Shown here piece by piece: positions 25,801 through 39,100 of a stretch of 64,000 nt of DNA (its first letter is position 1; the number at the start of each line of letters is the position of its first letter). Below the pieces are notes generated by a model. It had not been told where the DNA came from and made no database searches. It worked only from the letters and a program-made list of their open reading frames with translations. This DNA is from Promerops cafer (lineage: Eukaryota > Chordata > Aves > Passeriformes > Nectariniidae), in NCBI GenBank assembly GCA_013398275.1, contig VZSE01014389.1, forward strand, positions 3,268,636 through 3,332,635, in the 5' to 3' direction. The translations under genes and the position numbers were made by a program.

Positions 25801-28800
25801 ACATACTTTCCTGCCCCATGTGTGAGTATTGAAGTTTGATGGCACTCACAGGCAGCTCGGGGTCTAGCAATAAGAGCCAGGACTCTGATTGTGCCTTCTT
25901 CCCACCTGAGATGTCTTACTCACCTGGAACAAGGATGCACAAACAGATGCTGCCATCTTTAGCCAGACTTGGTGTAGATTTTTTGGTGCCCTGTGGCATT
26001 TTCCATCCAAGTGCCCTCTTCAAAGAATAATGCAAGCAATCATGATAGGGTATTCTCAGCTCCACTGAAAATCTCATTTGTGGGGTGGTTTTAGTTTGTT
26101 TGGTTTTTGGTTTTTTTAATTAAGCTTAATTTAGCTATTCAGGTATGGGCAACTAAAGCAGAAAGTGCTGCTCTTAATTTCTGAAGTCTTCCACTGTTCC
26201 TCTATGGTAAAATAAATGCATTGTTTTGTAGCAATTTTCATGCAAAAGACTGCAAAATGTCTTGTAAGGCAATAACTAGATATACTAGGCCAGCAGAGGA
26301 AGATGGAGGAACAGGAGTAGGAAAATACGTGAACTGAGGAAATGAGCAGTCTACTGGGATAAGGCAGAGGAAGTGGCCAGGTGGCCTTCCTTCCTGAGCT
26401 CTCATGTCACCTGAGAAGAAGCAGAGGAGAAAGTGAGGCTGGCAACACAGGCTGAGGGCAGGGAGGGGAGACAGGGAGAGCTGTGTGAGCTGAGAGTGGC
26501 TGGGAAGCAGCGAACTCCAGGGCAGAGGCTCTTTTGGGGGCAGCAGGGCCACGGCTGCAGTCACAGCCTCCCATCTTCACTCGGGTTTCAGAGCACTTGG
26601 AAATGCCTCATTCAGCTGTCAGCAGACACAGGCACGGGGACTGAGGAAACGCAGCAGTGAGGCACAAATACATCTCAGCACCCAGCAATCACCGTAAGCA
26701 CACAAGACCCTTGGGAACAGCAAAGCCTGGCAAGCTGTTTAACAAAATCTGCCAATATCATTATTTTTGACAGGAAAAAATCTGATTAGGTGTCTCTTGA
26801 TTGCTGGGAACATGACTTGAGTACACTTCAGAAAATGCTGAGTTCTGCCATTTGTGTATTTCTGCTTATGGAGCTAAAATCAGTAACTCAATTTAGCTAT
26901 AAACACGGTTTTATTTTGCTTTCCTGAATAGCTGTAATTTCAAGGCATCCTTCAATGGCACTCTGATTTTAAAAGAAAAAACAATCCTACAAAGAATTGT
27001 ATCAGAAATTGAAGGAAATTATATCAATAGGGTAATTTCTGTGCTTTTAAGTCTGGTTTATTGGGGTATTACTAAACATAGAACAGCTATCTTCTTTTTA
27101 CTCATCTGTCTATATTATATACTTATAACTGTCTTATATTTCTGATTAAAATATATTCTCAGATAGCACAGATAATATAAAACTGTGTTTGAAACTGTTA
27201 CATTTTTGTGTTGCTGTGAAGATAGAAGGTTCACTGTGTTAAAATTTTTGTTAAAACCCCCACATCTGTAAAACAAACATTGATGAGAAATGCAGTAGTT
27301 ACCAGAATCTGCTGTTATCCTGCTGAACCTGTTTTTCATTTGTCCAGGCAGGAGAGAAAATGATTTAGAAAAACTTGTTAAAGAGAAAACATACCTATGC
27401 ACATCAATGTACCTTTCCTCCCTTTTTTCAGCAGTGGACTTGGGCAGATGATTGGCTGATTCTCCTTCTGTGCTCTGGAAGGCTCCGCTCAAGTCACATG
27501 TCCTTTAGATACAAATTGATCTAAAAAAATTTACACAGCTTGTGGAAATTTAAGTACCAGAGCAGTCATGGGGATTTCAAGTTGAATACTTTACACTTGG
27601 TGCCCAAGTGCTTGGCTACATTCTCTACTGTGATGTTGGATGAAACAAATGGTGTACATGTCAGATACAGAGTGGCTGGAAATTCAGCTAAGCTCTGCAG
27701 TGTCTTGGTGAGAATCTGCATTTTTCAGCAATATTGCTGTTGTATTTTGCATAAGCATCATTTTTCTCTAGTCTGTACACATTCACTCCTGTACTTTTCT
27801 GCTTACATTCTGCCCCTGCTACCCCTCTGATTTGAAAAAAAACCTCATACTACAGAAATTTTGAGGAAAATTCTTTGACTTGTGGAATTTTTTTCTCCAT
27901 CAGCTTCTGTACTCTATCTTGGTAACTTTCCAGACTTTCCAAAAACCACAGCAATATTATACATACTTCGGTGCCACAGCTGCTTCTTTTCACCTGTGTT
28001 TCTTCATAGTGCTTTTATTCAGTGGAGGGAAACACAAAACTGTGTGAGGATTCTGCATGGCTCTGAATCACCTACAAGAGATGTGCAGAAATCACAGCAA
28101 TTAGATAGAAATCTCCCTTCTGAAGAATCTGGATCCTACACCTGAGCAGGGTTTTTCCATCCGTCCTTCTAAATTGAGGCTAATGAAGTTGTTCTCCCAC
28201 AGGCCACAGCTGCACAGAGCAGTGACATGAGGTCACCCTGAGGGTTCCCCCAGCCCAACACCCCTCTCAGGTGGTGGATGAAAGCAGAAGCCAAGGGCAG
28301 GGTGAGACCAGGGCAAACATCAAAGGTACTTTGCTGCCCCCAGGCTCTGAGCATTTGTATCTCAGGATATTTCCAGAGCTGATGCAATTTCTCTGTTCAG
28401 TAATTTAGAATATATCTCAATTCAAGTCCTTGTGGTGTCTTCAGTGTGTATAAGCTTCAAGTATTCACAGCGGCCTCTGGCAAGAAACTCCACGAGTCTG
28501 CTACATGCTGGAGGAATAACCACATTATTTTGTTTGTTTTGCAGTGCATTTCAAATCCCCAAGTTTTCATACTGGAAGAGTCAGAGCGTAATTATTCTGT
28601 TCTCCACCTTTTCCATCTGAGAACATGTGCTCTGTTAAGCATGCACATAACAGAATATTAAGCACTTGATGAACTCCACTGGGAATTAACAAAACCTTAG
28701 CCCAAACCTAAACACTATCTCACCTGCAAATGCTTTGCTGAGCTTGAGAGCTCTAATAGCATTGCTGTGGAGCTGAGCTACACTAATTCTGTTCTGCTTT

Positions 28801-31800
28801 ACAGCAGAACTCCCTCCTCCAAACCTTCATTTGGGTGTAGAGGTTTAAAATGTCCCTTCTAAACCTCTGCTTTCCTTGAGACAAACATTTTCCTCCTATC
28901 CCTATTTGTTATCTGCTGCCTCAAAAACCCTCTGGTTTATTAAGTTATTAAATGAAGTGTGCATGCCATTCCCACATAACTTTAATTCTCTTAACTGTTC
29001 CTTACCTTTGATTTCCATTTGTTCTCTGCCGTGGTCAGAGGCCACCAGCACAAAGAAGGAAATGAGTCCCTACACTCCTCTGGCCGTCTCACAGAGCCTG
29101 AAGATGTGAAACTCCTGTGAGCACCAAATGCTGCTTCTAGGTACTTAAACAACCAAGTGGAAGCAATCATCACATTAGCATTGCTTGTGTGGCTCTGCTG
29201 GTGCTTGTGCTAATGTAATTCTGGTGATTTATTTTATTTGTAAAAATTCTGATGCATATATGCACAGATAAAAGACCTAGAAGTAATGGTGGATAACTTA
29301 AAGGAAAAAGGGTCCTCATGTTTATGACTAATGCCTCATAAAGTCTTTTTCCCCATTCCTTTCCCCAAAGATTTATTTCTGAGCGCGTGACCTGCAGTTG
29401 TAATAGCCCAGCCACAGAGCAGACATCAAGAAGTTTCTTAATAAATTTTTTTAATTACCAGCTAATGGTAAACCACATAAGTTTTGGAGCTTTTATGGAT
29501 CAGATGAAGCTATATTGTTTGGTGTCCCAGCCCCTATATGCCACCTGGCTGCTGACAGAGGAATCACCTGGAGATACTGAATAGAAAATCAGAGGTCAGA
29601 GGCAAATCTGATGCCTATCCCTAGCTTGGGAGAACTTCTGATAGCTACCTCAACCTGCCTGGGATATCATCCTGGAGATAACATCCTGGAGAGCAGGAAA
29701 GACACTACCGGGCTCCTTGTCAACCATGAGCATCCTGGTCTCCAGATCCCACCATCAGCATCTCTGGCCCAATGAAACTTGAATTCTGTTCTGCATTCTG
29801 GCATGATGGGAATTGGGTGACTCAGTCCCACCATGCTACAGCCTGGCCTGGAACATATTGGTAAAGGAACTTGCAGATTTTATGTTCACTTCCAAAGCAA
29901 GCATTCTTAGAAGAAAGCTATTATGCCAAAAATATCACCATAATCTCAGGTGTTTCAGAAGAAATGAGAGAAGTGGTAGCATATGTTCACCTCAGCATCA
30001 AGAGACCGACAGCCAGTAAGTGATATTTGTGCTCTGAAGCCTCAACTCACTAAGGAATCTGCAAGGTTGTAAATCCCAGCCCAGTAGCTGATGTATACAA
30101 GGTTTGGAAATGCTCTATCATCATCACCCCAGAATCTAAGGGGGTTTTTGGATGTCAGCTCCTTCTTCGGCTGTCATCCATTGCAAGTGACAAAAAAAAG
30201 TGTGCATGTGCAATCACTGTTTCATTCAACAACTTCCAACATTTTCTAGTGAAAAAAAAAAAAGAAGAGGACAGTTTGTGTGGTCCCTGACCAAAGGAGA
30301 AATGTCTTCTTTCTTTCCATTCTTAGCCCATATAAGACACCCATATACTGCCAGAAAAATCTGTACTTGAAATGGAGAAATACTGTAAGTTTATAATGTA
30401 AAGAATTTGATTTTTTCTGTTGTCTTTTTCTTCTTTTCCCCAAATGGTGAAATTATTTAAATAACAATTTAAAGGGAAAAACTATCTGCTAAGTTGGAGA
30501 GCAGTCATAAAAACACCAGTTTTCTGGTGGTTTTCTAACAAGGGTAGCTGTGTGGGGGAAAAAGAAAGGGAAAGAGAAAGGTCATGTGCCTTTGCAGCCA
30601 TTCCAACAGCCTTCACCTGCCACTCTCAAACAGCTTGTGCCACGGTGGGGGAATTCTGAACTAGGCTGAATTCCCTCAGGAAATATATTCATGAAAAATG
30701 GGACATATAAAATCATGACCTGAAAGTGGGTGTCAAGGTGAGGGATGACTTTTTGGTTGCTGTGGGAGCTCAGTGCAATCTGAGAGAACTCTGCTGTGCA
30801 CAGACAGGTCGTGCCCTCCTTCAGGGAAGTGCCCGTGTGCCAGAGGATCGGGTCTGAGGGCAGCCTTACAGCAGAGACTGGCCCCTCTACCTCTGAGCTA
30901 TGGACAATTTTTAGGTACTTTGGGCCCAGGCTGGCGAGTGCCCATCGCAGTGGTGGTGTGGACTCTGGCAGTCCAGACTCCTGGCCTGGGGCACCTCAGG
31001 GGGAATGGAAGGGAGGAAAGCAGAGCACAGCCATGGTAGGGAGCCCCAGGCTCAGCGCAGCGTGGCGTGTGGGGATGAGCCTTCAGCAGAGTTTGTAGCA
31101 ATGCCAGCTCTTGCAGCTGGGCACAAAAACAGACTCATGCTTAAAAAACCCCACACAACAGTCTCCTTATATGAGCAAGGTTTTGAGAACCATCACAAAA
31201 TGTGTTTGGGGCACTGTGCTGAGATCCTGCTCAGCCACCTGCCAGCATGTTTCAGAGGGCAGCAGAGGCTGCCTGCCTGCCCCACTGCCCCACCGCCTAT
31301 CTGGGCAGGCAGGCAGAGCAAAACACAAAGGTAAACTGCTCTCTAACTGTATAAAAACAGGGTAGCTGGAGAAACCAGGTTGGAAAGGAAACGAGAGACC
31401 TGAAAAGTGAGGCAAAATAGACCAGGAGAAGAAATTATGGGAGAACACCCAGGTAGGAGGGTGTGTATGTGTGGTTTTTTTTGGTTTAGCAACTCTGTCA
31501 AAATACTCCCATCATCCCCAAGAAAGTAGGAGGAAAAAAAAGGGTCTAGATTTACAGCCCCTGATGTTTATAGAATCCTAATAAAAAGTCCCTCAAATAC
31601 TCATCAAAATCTCCTGTCCACACATGGGCCCAAACAGAGATTGCTGTTTCTTGGGGTTTTATTTTGTTGTGTCTTGCCGACTGAAAGACATACATGAAAT
31701 ATATATGGAAATCTAGGAATCCACAGAAGATCCTTTAATACTGCCTTCTCTGCTGTTTAATTTGCCTTTGCCATGGGCCTGTCCTTCTATCCTGTATCAT

Positions 31801-34800
31801 AATGCTTTTGCACTTGGTAAAAAGGAGGATTTACCTGCACATAGCCATATTGTAACAGGCAAATTGTCTTAAACTGTATTTTCTTCTACTTCCCCACAAG
31901 ATACTCCAAGGGAAAAGTGCGTTCTCTCATCCTAGTATTTCACATTAAAATATCTGTAAGTTTCTGTGAAATGGAGGAAGGACAACCCTCCCCTACAGTT
32001 TACCTCATAAAGCCCATAATTTCTGTGATTAACCCTCTAATGGGGACATCTTGACAAGACACTTCAGGCAGCTCCAATAACACTTTGCAGGGCAAACACT
32101 GCTGTGGAGGGTGTGAGATCCTGAGAGAGTCACCTACAAGTGCCTTTGTCTTGATCTCATCTGACAGTGCCGTAGACTGTGCTGGTGCTCCGTGTCCTCA
32201 GGGCACCTCGTGGTGTGAGAACCAGCTTCCCCCATCCTTGCTCATCCTCTCTCCTGGGAGATTTCAGGTCACTGACCTCAGCAATGCAGGTTTTTTTTCC
32301 ATTGTTTCTTTCACGTCTCTGTAACTGGGTAAAAACATGTACCTGTAGAAATATTTTTTTTAAATTATTTTGGGCAGGTTCAATTTTTTCAGTTCTCTGT
32401 CTACGGGACCAGACAGTGTGATGAGCTCCTCTTGCTGCTGGGTGTGGAGGCATGGCTGTAAAGTAGGTGGAAATTTTGAAAATGCAAATCCTGGGTATAT
32501 CTGAGGTACTTATGGAAATATCCAAGCGAGCCCCTCATACTCTGAAATATTCTGTTTCAGTCAATATTTGCAATGCTTGAATTGGTCATTCCTTGGCATT
32601 CTGCCCTTTAGCTGTATCATTTCATAGTCAATTCATAGAAAAATGTCAAGCTGGCTGACTGGAAATCTTTGCTGTAATATATACATAAAGGGCAGGTCAG
32701 TAAACGACAGGGGAGCAGATACACAATTCATTGCTTCTGGCTGGGCTGGGATTGGGAAATTCACACCCTACCACAGGTGATTGCTTTGCTCATGATCACA
32801 GAGATTAACACATGAGAACATACTGATACCCTGCTTTCTGGTTAAGGTTAAAAGTTTCATTGATCTCATGGGACTTGGCACTGCTTCAGATGTGCAACAT
32901 CTGGTCTATGAGAAATTGGGACAAGTGCATGTGAAACAGATACAGTGTGAAAAACAAGAAGTACAGAATAAAGCTTAAAAAAGCACTTTGTCCAAAGTAT
33001 TACGGGTTTAAATGTTGATCTAGGCATCAGCACCTTCTTTCGTTACTGACTAATGTGCATAACTGGGAGTTTCAGAACAGTGATCATATTCTTTTCTGAA
33101 AGTGCCCTCCAAATTTACTTGAATTCATCTCTCTCTTCCCTCTCTCCTTCCCTTCTCAAGTGTTCACTTGCTATGCATGAATTGAATTTTTAAGTCACTG
33201 CAGTTTGTATTGGTCTTTGAGGAAAAAAAATGCAGCACCCACATATGGGTTTGAACATCCTTTTTTGTAGGGCTTCATTTTTTAGGGATGTGAGTGACAG
33301 TTTTAAAGTTTTTCTTGTGGGGCTGTTGAAGTTTTTTCCTACCTTCATGAAAATATTCCTCTTTTCATGTTTTTGAAATGGAATTTTCATTTTCATTTCT
33401 ATTGCTTGAGGAAAATTAAATGGAGCACCAGGGAAGGTGACTTTCCTCATTCAGATTAGATTGGTCTGGTTTCTCATTAAAAAAAAAAAAGATGAAAAAA
33501 GGATAAAAAAGATGAAGCACTTGACAGTGCGGCCATATCAATCTTAGCTGATCTTAACTTTTGGGGGAATGAGGGTTTCTGGGTTAGTCTTTCATCAGGC
33601 TGTCAGGACATTATTTTCTCTTATAAACTACAGGTCCTGTTTGCATTTTTGTGGCATCTTCAATCCCGACGGACTGACAGCACTTCACCTTCTATCCATC
33701 TGCTCTGTCTTCACCCTCTGTTGAGGTACAGCTGCCACAGTCTCTGGAGCACAAATTGGATATGTGTTTAATTGTGTATAACAACCTGTCCTGTAGTGAA
33801 GGACAGAAGCAAAGCAAAATCCATCAGAAACAGCAGGGGACCTTCACATAAAAGTGTAGCTAAAAAATGAATATTCAACTGAAATAATTTTCTGACAATA
33901 AATTTCACTTCATCTCATCCCTTACCTGGTTCAAACCTGTTTGTATTACAGGTATCATGTGGAAGGTATCTGATCTGCCTGTCATACCCTATAGCTACTA
34001 TTTTGATCAAAACCCACAAATTTCTAGTTTATTCTGAATTTATTTAGGTAGTACATGCTTTCTGACTCCCAGAGCTGCTCAATGTCCTTGCAAAAAATCA
34101 GTGGCTATTGATGAAGCCCCGTTCACATACTCATCCTGCTGAAACACAGGCTCCCTAGACAGACCAAGTCAGGAGCATCGAATGAATTCCTGCTCCAGGA
34201 AAGTTTGATCATAACAGCAGTGCCCTGCTAATGCACAAGGAACACAAAGTCAGAAAATTGGTCAGGATCATAACAGCCTCTTCAAGCTAATAAGGCAGTT
34301 CAGCACCTGAGATAAGCACAGGCATTCAGGGTTTACAGCTGCTATAAACATTGGCACTTCTAATGGCAGAATAGCAACAGTGCTCTGGGACTTTAGTTCA
34401 GCAACTGGATGGTCAGTGATATAATTTTATGTGGCTTCTACACTGTCGTCTGCAAGAAAACAGGGCAGCCAGCACAGCAGCCCAGAAGCACAGCTTCAAT
34501 GTCCCTACTTTTGTTGGGAGGAGGCTGTTTTGGTGGTGAAGGAAAGAAAGCAGAGCAGCAGCGTGCTGGCAAGCATGGGCAGGGGTCCTTGGTGAACAAC
34601 CCGGGAGGAAATACCTTGTTACATGGAAAATTTTCAGCCCCAGTTAGCTGAAATTGTAAGGAAGGATATTTAGCTAGTAAAAAAGAGTTTGAAGACAGAA
34701 ATTTGTTGAAGTCAGTGAAATGCTGTTTTAAGGCAGATGAAAGTAGTGAGGTCATTCTTGTAGACAGCTTTTTGAGAGTCCTGATTTCACCAAGGTTATT

Positions 34801-34809
34801 CTGATTTAA

Positions 34810-36120
34810 TGATATGCTGCATCTCTAAGCTGAGGCCGTGTGTGTGGCAGTGTGTGCTCTAGAGTTATTTTTAGCATGGGCCATTTTCCTAATTGTACCT
34901 GAGCATCATTTATAGGTGAGTCAGTCTGCCAAGGAGATTTGGTATTCATGTTAGCAATCCCCCTCCCTACCTTCCAGTAATGTCAAAGGACTCATATGGG
35001 CATGTCTATCACATACAATTATGTAGGAACCCTGCTAATTAATTAATATTAACTTTTAACGGTTAAGCAATTAATTGCATTTGGAAGAATATAAAAAAAT
35101 TAGTAAATAACCTCAAAGTGTTGAGTCCTATTTGGCAAGATAATACAGCTCATCCTGCCCAATTACAATGATAAGATTCTAAACTAATTGAGCTCACACT
35201 GTGCCTCCATTACCTGACATTCAGCAGCACATAGAGAAAATTAAAGGGATGCAGGGGATGGTGTGTTTATAAAACCACGAATAGCCACTCCTGATTCTTA
35301 TTTAAGTATAAATACATTTTAATTCACAGCTGAACATTACTTTAAATGGAGTTTGCCATAGAAATTAGCATGTTGAGAAGTTTGGGGCCTTTGCTGCTGT
35401 TTCAGGTTAAAAGCAGTCACCTGGGATGCTCAGGACCTCATTACACAATGGCAGGTGCATATCCTGCAATCAGCTGCTCACCACGGCACCGCAGGAGCAG
35501 AGGGCTTGCCAGACTGTATTAAATCCTTTGTTCATCTAACTTGACATTTTGCCTTCTGCACTGATATTCTTGAGGAAGGTGGAAGGCTCCCATAATGCCT
35601 ATTACGTATCCAATAATGGTGTGTGGTGTACAGGGATGAAACATCCTTCCAGAGCCCTGCAGGCAATTAGCATACACCCAGAAGAGTGATATTCAATTAC
35701 CCTTATTATTTCAGCATGCCAAGCAGCAAGAGGTGGTTAATGATTGCACAAAATTATCTAGCCTTTTAGGAAACTATACTCAAAGTTACTGGAACCTTAC
35801 ATTGCATATCAGCAAGACCCATATGAGGCCCACTAACAGCAGTAAAGCTGATGGAAGGCCAGTGACAGATTATTCACTTGCATGGCAAAATTTGTATTTT
35901 TAAGCCTCTTATTCATACGCACAGAATTAGTCCTGGGGGACATTTTACATGATGAAAATTTTCACCCAGAAGCAAATGTATTACTCTCCCCAGCTGAAGC
36001 CCAAGGCTTTTTGTTCACTACACAGAACTGGCTATTTTTCAGTGAAAGTTTTGGGCTGCTGAGCTCTCAGATTCTATTGCAGCACTTTGGACTCAGAAGC
36101 TGATGGTGACCATATCCATG
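34810..36120. promoter_or_regulatory. Candidate conserved regulatory element cluster
   Basis: This stretch carries dense developmental-type motifs. A perfect AP-1 core TGAGTCA lies at 34917-34923. A homeodomain-like array TAATTAATTAATATTAA starts at 35036, and a palindromic CAATTAATTG lies at 35068-35077. Several further ATTA/TAAT cores follow in AT-rich blocks up to about 35750. Recognisable transposon remnants are absent. Such composition is common in conserved non-coding enhancers inside gene deserts near developmental genes, but conservation cannot be seen from one genome. The call is an inference of modest strength, and the boundaries are arbitrary. Confidence 0.3.
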
Positions 36121-39100
36121 GTACCCTGACATCTTCTGCCACTCACAGCAAAACAAACAAAAGATTGAAAACTGAGTTATCTTTCAACCACTAATCCTAA
36201 AAACTTTGCAGTAGAGTTTGTACTTGAATGGGTATTTCTGTTGTCATGGAAAAATGGGGTCAAAGATGCCAAGGTCTATGTAAGTTGTGTAGGAAGACAG
36301 TATAAGCCCATTCCTGTACCATATCAGACCATGCAAGAAGAGGGATGGTAAATAATAACTGCTGTGAGAAATTATACATTTGATATCTATTTTTACCAGA
36401 ACGGTCTGGGCTGGCAACTTCATGTCCTTCAGAGAGAGCATAAGGGAGATGATGATGAAATGCATCTCCATTTTTTTATAGTACCCAACAAGTTCTGAAC
36501 TTTGTCAAACTGGTGTTACTAGTGGGCTGCAGGTGAAATTTCCCAAGACCTTCAGTCTCTGAGGGACATGTACTCTGATTAAGATGTATGGAATCATTAC
36601 TTATTCAGTCAGAGGCAGTAAAGTTCTGCCAGCTAAAAATTCAAGCAAAAAGCATTGACTTTAGGGCTTAAAGAAATTATCTTCCTTTTAAGTGAAAAGC
36701 TGTCTGCTAAAACCAACGGTGGGGTGATGGGTGCCTCTTACAGCTTCAAACCATCATCCAAGTTCACAGAGAGTCAGGATCCCAGTTAAAATGCAGTCTC
36801 ATACCTTTCACCAGTACTGATTGGATCAAACGTGTATTCTGTAAATACATATCTATCCACTGATGTTCATGGCATTGCCTCAGTGAATACCAGGACTGAT
36901 TCTGACCTGTTTCACACTTAACTAAGAGACAATTTAATTCCAAAGCCTTTATAGAAAGACTATTTGTCTAAATGGACTTTTAAAATGGACTAGTCAGGAA
37001 ATGTGAATTTTAGTCTCTGTTTTAGGCATAGTCTTGGGACTCACAAAGAGGACATCAGGATTTATATTCCCCAATGACAAACCTACTGCTTATGGCAGAT
37101 AAAAACCAGCTGCCTCCTCATGGGTCATAGTGAGCACATGGAAACAAAATACTTCTTTGCCAAGCTTACTTGATTATTGCAAAATTCATCTCCCTAATAT
37201 CTCTGTTTCCTGTAGCAGATGATAGGGAAAAGTGAGACTAATCAGCTAAAATGTTTTCTTTTCCACATGAGGATTAAAATTTCACAGTGTGCTTTCAATT
37301 CAAATATTCTTGAATGCCTACAACTGTAGCTTATTGAATAAAATGGGTGTAAACTAGAAAAACGTATGGGTTTATTTCTCTCATTAATCAGAAGAATAAA
37401 TTGCATTATGATGTTGATGTTTTCCTAGAACAGAAAACAAATGATTCTGTGAATGACAAATAGGAAGTAACACCAAACTGCTGCAGGTTTTGTAGCAGTG
37501 GCCACCAAGAGCTGCAAACATCAGAGGTAAATGAATAATCACCAACAGAGCAGAACAGCCATCAGACATAATGATAGAAAACCTCCTTTCACACTCACAG
37601 ACGTCAAGTTTTCTGTGCAATTAAAAGTTGGCAGAAGCAAACAATTGGCTTTAAGACAAAGAGCTATGAAAAGAACCAGGCTTTTTGCTTCAAGTGAGTG
37701 GACTGTGAATGATTCAGTTGCTCTGCTTGGAATAGGGAGCAAACGAAAGCATATGCTTTTCACCCTTCAAAACAATTCAGTGTAAGGAAAAAATAAAGCT
37801 ATTTAATAAATCAAACAAGAACTACCCAAAGCATTAATTTCCTGCATTTCTTTTGAAGCAGAACTAGTAAGGCCTTTCAAAAGTGTCTTTAGATTTGTGT
37901 CCCTCTTGAAAAGAGTGCAGAGAAGTGGGGGCCAGGGGATATATCACTAACTGATGAACAGCAAGAGCAGGATAAAGGGGGATCACTGCCTTCAGTGGTA
38001 TCTATTTTGTTCTGGTGGAGTGCTATTGATTTCTTAAGCATCACTCACACAAGTGAGATGTGAGTTGTTTCATGTCCTTTGTGGCTGAAAATCCTTTAAG
38101 CACTATTTGACTTAGTATTTTATTGTGAGCTACTTCTATTTCCTGAAGGAAGTTGCCAAAGAAGATAGAGGATGTTATTTGGGTGGCACCTGGTAGGAGA
38201 TACTGACTGAAGAAGGGGCAATGTAGAAAGAGAGGAAGTGTGCTGGAAGCAGAGAGTAATTGATCTTCTCAGTGTCACCGAGTAAAACCAAGCCTATGGG
38301 ACTTTACATGGTGATTTCGCTGGGGATGCTTTTCTTTCTGTCTGAGCTTGTGAGTTTGAGATACAAAACTTGGAATTTGTCTGGTTTCATCTTTTTTCTC
38401 GTTCTAAATTTCTGGTAAATTTTAATTTCCACATCCTAATTCCTTCCAACACCAAGTGGACAGCAGTATTTCATTGACCGCCATCTTTAAATGACTCCAG
38501 CCATTCATGCTGAAAATGTTAGGCAAATAAAACCCATGTATCTCACCACTGAGCAAGAGGGTTCAGGGCTGCATTTTTCTGTGCTCTTGATGGTTTTATT
38601 TTTATTATTAGGAAAGAAGATAGATTTTTAATTGAAGTCCTTTCCATAGAAATGATAACGCCTGGAATTTTAGAATAGAAGATAATAAATTAAATAGTAC
38701 CTTTCAGAAACATTTTCTGATTTTGGCCATTCCAAGTGAAAAGACAGTACTGTCAGTCTTCTAACCTTTAAGGAAAAATTCAGGCAACTTGAAATTTCAG
38801 AGTTAAAATTTATCAGCATAAATCTCCTGAAATACTATGGAAAATGTCATTTTATTACCATTCTTTACCACTGCTTTTTAGCTGTATTTTAATAGCAAGG
38901 TGAAAATCAATTTACTGCCTTAGCAAAAATTACTTTTCTGGGTTGGTTGCTTTGGCTACTAGTGTTCAGTGAAAGAAGTTCTAACACGAGTGGCTTGCTA
39001 TTAGCACACTAAGGTATTGCTGTGCAGGAAACCATTTCAACACTTGAGTGTTTCATTGAACTGAAACCACAATTTAAAATGGTTTTGCAAGTCGACATAG

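Larger units (their letters stand above)
21325..34809. other. Gene-poor intergenic stretch downstream of EPM2A
   Basis: About 13.5 kb with no exon I can support on either strand. Open frames are short (up to 125 codons), have no recognisable domain and mostly overlap others on the opposite strand. Two small repeats are listed separately (21908-21924 and 22789-22822). The block 30770-31330 is richer in G and C, but CpG is sparse and I see no promoter. In human, the sequence 3' of EPM2A is a gene-poor interval before UTRN, which this matches. Confidence 0.7.

Noticed and set aside
30770..31330. Possible CpG island or promoter in a G/C-richer patch with overlapping frames on both strands
   Set aside because: CpG is not enriched, the frames have no domains, and no first-exon or splice structure is visible.
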